The notes below the pieces were generated by a model. The model was not told where the DNA came from. It saw only the letters and a program-made list of their open reading frames with translations, and searched no databases. Shown piece after piece: positions 16,510-18,546 of a stretch of DNA of 18,546 nt (its first letter is position 1; the number at the start of each line of letters is the position of its first letter). This DNA is from Planctomycetota bacterium. GTDB lineage: Bacteria; Planctomycetota; Phycisphaerae; WQYP01. A program made the translations under genes and the position numbers. The DNA lies in contig JAKATV010000437.1 of assembly GCA_021818565.1 (NCBI GenBank), positions 1-18,546 of the forward strand. The letters are read 5' to 3'.

Positions 16510-16593
16510 AACACACCTTTCCAGTTTAAAAGCCCATGAATCCCTCCAATCACGGGACTATTGCCCGTGATTGGAGGACAACTCTTCAAATAT
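16510..16593 (-). other. Intercistronic gap between PEP-CTERM and pseudopilin genes
   Basis: An 84-base gap that contains the 14-bp hairpin described separately and the Shine-Dalgarno GGAAAGG of the pseudopilin gene. No coding potential is seen. Confidence 0.5.
16543..16577 (-). terminator. Strong 14-bp intercistronic hairpin (attenuator or mRNA stabiliser)
   Basis: CCTCCAATCACGGG (16543-16556) and CCCGTGATTGGAGG (16564-16577) pair perfectly over 14 bp with a 7-base loop. The hairpin begins 16 bases after the stop codon of the PEP-CTERM gene. In the direction of transcription it is followed by GATTCATGGGC rather than a U-tract, so it is more likely a 3'-end stabiliser or partial terminator that would give the first gene a higher transcript level than the downstream enzymes. 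Confidence 0.75.
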
Positions 16594-17526
16594 TCAGGCG
16601 CTCCGCTGCCTGCGACGGGTGGCCAAAATCGCCAAGCCGCCGACGGCAAACAACGCCAAAGTCGCCGGTGCCGGCACCGGCGTATCGGTAAGGGTGAAGT
16701 CTTGAACCTGAGCATCCACGCCGCCGATCGTGCCGACTCCCACCCACGCAATACTTGTTGGATTGGTAGTATACGTTTTCGTTCCCAGTTGCGTTCCGTT
16801 CTGGTAAATCGTGGTGGTCCACGCCGCCGCGGAGGTATTGAGAACAATGTCGTAGGTGTCGAAAACATTGGCAGCAGGGCTGGAACCGATAATGCTCAGC
16901 TGGTTGGCGGTGCTCACGCCCAAGAATGCCTGCACCCCTCCGCCTGTGTCGGCTTCCGCACGCGTGAGCAACCAGGATGCGGGGTTAAAGGTGGTCCAAC
17001 CGGTATTCGTAGCGACACTGTTGCCGGTGGCGGTGTAATCATTTTTCTCGGCGAAGCCCAGAGCCGTCCAGTCGGCGGTTGCGACAGTATTTGCATAGGC
17101 TATCGCTGCGGAGAGATCATAGATTTGCCCGTTCTGCGGAACAAACGGCAGGATTGCGTTTACCTGTGAGGCATCCGGATGCGGCATCTGCAGTTGCGTG
17201 CCATCGGTGTATACATCTGAAAACGCACTGGCGGCATCATAATAGGCCGTCCATGTTGGAGATCCGGCGTAATTATCGGTGGTAGGGGTTGCGCCGTTTA
17301 AGTTCACGTATGATCCTGAACTTCCCCGATTAAACAGGTCTTGATAGATAGTTGTCGTGTTGGCATCATTGATAACCGTCGCCTGAGAGATACCGGCTAT
17401 ACCTATACCGCCGGCCATCAACGCGCCTGCGCCGGCCAGCATAGCCAATGACCAACGTGGTTGTCCCGAGCGTCCGCTCGATGCCTCGCGACGGTGCGGC
17501 AATTTTGACGAAACTGCGAATAACAT
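16594..17526 (-). CDS. PEP-CTERM-like (exosortase-sorted) secreted surface protein
   Basis: The longest frame starts at 17616, but the ATG at 17526 has a strong Shine-Dalgarno (GGCAGGAGAG, about 5 bases upstream) and opens a plausible N-terminus, giving 310 residues. After a basic stretch (SSKLPHRREAS) there is a hydrophobic segment (LAMLAGAGALMAGGIGIAGI) and likely cleavage near ISQA. The body is rich in Thr, Asn, Gly, Ala and aromatic residues, with a pattern like concanavalin/LamG-type beta-sandwiches (FDTYDIVLNTSAAAWTTTIY, TSIAWVGVGTIGGVDAQVQD). The C-terminus is a sorting signal: VPAPATLALF, a hydrophobic stretch and RRRQRSA, i.e. the VPxPATL form of PEP-CTERM with Ala in place of Glu. 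Exosortase should process it. It is the first gene of the operon; a surface carbohydrate-binding role is a guess from position and fold style. Confidence 0.88.
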   Translation of the reverse strand: MLFAVSSKLPHRREASSGRSGQPRWSLAMLAGAGALMAGGIGIAGISQATVINDANTTTIYQDLFNRGSSGSYVNLNGATPTTDNYAGSPTWTAYYDAASAFSDVYTDGTQLQMPHPDASQVNAILPFVPQNGQIYDLSAAIAYANTVATADWTALGFAEKNDYTATGNSVATNTGWTTFNPASWLLTRAEADTGGGVQAFLGVSTANQLSIIGSSPAANVFDTYDIVLNTSAAAWTTTIYQNGTQLGTKTYTTNPTSIAWVGVGTIGGVDAQVQDFTLTDTPVPAPATLALFAVGGLAILATRRRQRSA

Positions 17527-17582
17527 AAAACTCTCCTGCCCTTTTTGGGCGGTATGTAATCCACCGGCCGGGTGGAAATCGG

Positions 17583-17605
17583 ACCCGGAGCAACATGCGC
17601 CGGGT
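17583..17605 (-). other. Leader hairpin, 6-bp stem
   Basis: ACCCGG (17583-17588) and CCGGGT (17600-17605) form a perfect 6-bp GC-rich stem with an 11-base loop, about 57 bases upstream of the PEP-CTERM start. An adjacent GC-rich palindromic stretch (CCACCGGCCGGGTGG, 17561-17575) lies between it and the start. Part of a structured 5' leader. Confidence 0.4.
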
Positions 17606-17621
17606 GAATCACTCAAAAATT

Positions 17622-17675
17622 CGGGTACGTGTCTTCCCGGTTGGAGTCAACCGGCGAAGAAACCATCGGTACCCG
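17622..17675 (-). terminator. Three-tier leader hairpin followed by U-run (candidate attenuator)
   Basis: On the minus strand the element reads, 5' to 3': CGGGTAC, an 8-base spacer, TCTTC, one G, CCGGTTG, loop ACTC, CAACCGG, GAAGA, CAC, GTACCCG. All three stem layers (7, 5 and 7 bp) pair perfectly, and the element is followed directly by AATTTTTGAG. It lies about 95 bases upstream of the first operon gene, inside the predicted leader, so it could act as an intrinsic terminator/attenuator or a protein-binding structure. No known riboswitch class is recognised. Confidence 0.55.
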
Positions 17676-17773
17676 GTGCAGCGGCTCCAAGTGCGCGGTA
17701 AGTTCTCATCTTTCCGGTCCGCGCCATTCTGTCTGAATAACCTGCTTAAATCAGGCCATGTCACACCCTGCAC

Positions 17774-17810
17774 AAGTCGCCGTTATTCCAACAAAGTTAG
17801 CAGGCGACTT
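17774..17810 (+). terminator. 8-bp hairpin followed by T-rich tract (plus-strand orientation)
   Basis: AAGTCGCC (17774-17781) and GGCGACTT (17803-17810) pair perfectly over 8 bp around a 21-base loop and are followed on the plus strand by TTCTTTTCC. In this orientation it resembles an intrinsic terminator, yet no plus-strand gene precedes it. On the minus strand it would be part of the operon leader without a following U-tract. It could stop antisense transcription or simply be a leader structure. Confidence 0.4.
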
Positions 17811-17888
17811 TTCTTTTCCAACTCATGCGGTTCAATCAATATGGCACAAGCGCACTTGCACGCCCGTCTGAACCTCAATGAAATATAG

Positions 17889-17917
17889 ATCATATATGAC
17901 ACCAAAACAATGAACTT
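17889..17917 (-). promoter_or_regulatory. Candidate promoter of the seven-enzyme operon
   Basis: On the minus strand, TATGAT (17894-17889) is a good -10 hexamer. Seventeen bases upstream the -35 position (17917-17912) reads AAGTTC, a poor match, which overlaps the promoter-proximal half of the direct repeat. A poor -35 next to an activator site is the arrangement of AraC-family class II promoters. Transcription would begin near 17881, giving a leader of about 355 bases. Confidence 0.4.
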
Positions 17918-17949
17918 TTGGGTCAAATTGTGGAGTTTTTGGGTCAAGT
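17912..17949 (-). promoter_or_regulatory. 21-bp-phased direct repeat, likely XylR/AraC-type operator
   Basis: TTTTGGGTCAA occurs at 17916-17926 and again at 17937-17947, exactly 21 bases (two helical turns) apart; the wider match is GA..TTTTGGGTCAA.TT (17912-17929 and 17933-17950). On the minus strand each unit reads TTGACCCAAAA. Tandem half-sites 21 bases apart on one DNA face are the usual binding pattern of AraC/XylR-type regulators, and a XylR-type gene ends only about 120 bases away. The proximal unit overlaps the -35 position of the candidate promoter, as expected for activation. Confidence 0.65.
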
Positions 17950-18069
17950 TCAACAGGGAAATTAAACGCACCACGATGCGACAATAAGTCGTTGGGCTTG
18001 GTGCCTGTCGGCTTAGCCGTGAGGGCATGTTTATAACTGCATTGTTCCGCATGGATGGATATTCCTTGT

Positions 18070-18546
18070 TCAAGGTTTTCCGAACATCTGGCGGTATGCG
18101 GCGGGCGTCTTGCCCGTCATCCGTTTAAACATGACATTAAAATACTCGGGATGTTCAATCCCAATCATTCCGGCAATACTGGCAATCGGATAACCCGTAT
18201 CCGTAAGCAAATGCTTGGCGCGCTCGATACGAATCTGCATGATGAAGGTATTAGCCGAATGGCCCAAGAATTCAATAAACCGGCGATTAAGCGTGGAACG
18301 AGAAATGATGATATCGTCCGCGGCCAGATAGTCCAATACATCCTCGATACGAATGGCCTTGTCGGCACGTTGGCGGATAAACCGGATTGCCGCTGAAACG
18401 ATTGGGTCCTTCACGGCCAACACATCGCTGGATTGGCGCACTACCACGCCCCTGGGTTCGATTTCAACGCCATTCAACTCATCCGTGGTCTGATGAACCC
18501 CGCGCGGCTTGCACATCATCGCATCCAGCAGCGCCGAGGCTTGATA
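18070..18546 (-). CDS. XylR-type transcriptional regulator, C-terminal part (start outside window)
   Basis: The frame is open to the right edge (YQASALLDA precedes the first in-window ATG), so the gene is incomplete here; 158 codons plus the TGA are present. The sequence IEPRGVVVRQSSDVLAVKDP matches the linker after the sugar-binding domain in XylR-like proteins. The rest is an AraC-type double helix-turn-helix: IRIEDVLDYLAADDIIISRS then TLNRRFIEFLG as first HTH, RIERAKHLLTDTGYPIASIA then GMIGIEHPEYFNVMFKRMTG as second, and KTPAAYRQMF at the end. It is upstream of and co-directional with the operon, with a phased direct repeat between them, so it is the best candidate for the operon's regulator. 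It differs from the regulator at 1324 (about the same layout, clearly diverged sequence). Confidence 0.9.
   Translation of the reverse strand, partial: YQASALLDAMMCKPRGVHQTTDELNGVEIEPRGVVVRQSSDVLAVKDPIVSAAIRFIRQRADKAIRIEDVLDYLAADDIIISRSTLNRRFIEFLGHSANTFIMQIRIERAKHLLTDTGYPIASIAGMIGIEHPEYFNVMFKRMTGKTPAAYRQMFGKP

Larger units (their letters stand above)
17527..18069 (-). other. 543-base regulatory gap and long leader upstream of the operon
   Basis: No gene is supported here; a 96-codon minus frame across it has no Shine-Dalgarno or family likeness and partly reads a direct repeat as protein. The region nearest the second regulator (17960-18069) contains small palindromes (CGACAATAAGTCG, CGGCTTAGCCG). 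The centre holds a direct-repeat operator and a -10-like element. The roughly 350 bases nearest the first operon gene hold several stable hairpins: 17583-17605, 17622-17675, a weaker one at 17693-17724, and 17774-17810. Confidence 0.6.

Noticed and set aside
17783..18073. 96-residue minus frame in the regulatory gap
   Set aside because: The repeated LTQK motif is only the translation of the 21-base operator repeat; there is no Shine-Dalgarno and it overlaps the regulator stop.

Overview
The window looks like part of the chromosome of a planctomycete, most likely a Phycisphaerae-type bacterium. This is inferred from a combination of features. One gene encodes a prepilin-like protein with the planctomycete/verrucomicrobial style of N-terminus. 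Another encodes an exosortase-sorted (PEP-CTERM-like) surface protein. Two regulators are XylR-like with AraC-type ends. There are many large secreted glycoside hydrolases and no SusC/SusD pair. No rRNA, tRNA or CRISPR array was seen, so the taxonomic call rests on protein style only.

Layout. The left edge (1-125, minus strand) carries the first 41 codons of a transposase of the IS630 type that runs out of the window. Next is a secreted GH16 glucanase-like enzyme (minus strand), divergent from a complete XylR-type regulator (1324-2547, plus strand). Immediately after the regulator's stop codon lies a decayed fragment of a COG4705/DUF347 membrane protein, cut at both ends and interrupted by an in-frame TAG.

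The centre (3238-17526) is one long co-directional block on the minus strand. In transcription order it encodes: a PEP-CTERM-like surface protein, a pseudopilin-like protein, a 46-residue small ORF, a 944-residue F5/8C-plus-helical-barrel protein, a full-length GH78 alpha-L-rhamnosidase, a second GH78-like protein with an extra C-terminal domain, a GH79-like beta-glucuronidase, and a Tat-exported six-hairpin-like protein of no recognised family. Gaps are 10-205 bases and most starts have a clear Shine-Dalgarno sequence.

The right edge (18070-18546) is the C-terminal part of a second XylR-type regulator whose start is outside the window. Between it and the operon lie a 21-bp-phased direct repeat that abuts a -10-like hexamer (a likely activator operator) and a roughly 350-nt leader with several strong hairpins.

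Interpretation (inference): this is a polysaccharide utilisation locus controlled by XylR-type regulators at its ends. Two rhamnosidases with a beta-glucuronidase-like enzyme fit a rhamnose- and glucuronate-decorated polymer, such as the Rha-GlcA-capped side chains of arabinogalactan proteins or a similar gum. The exosortase-type surface protein and the pseudopilin as first genes may provide a cell-surface scaffold in place of SusC/D. The two helical-barrel proteins without a clear family and the small ORF are the least explained parts.
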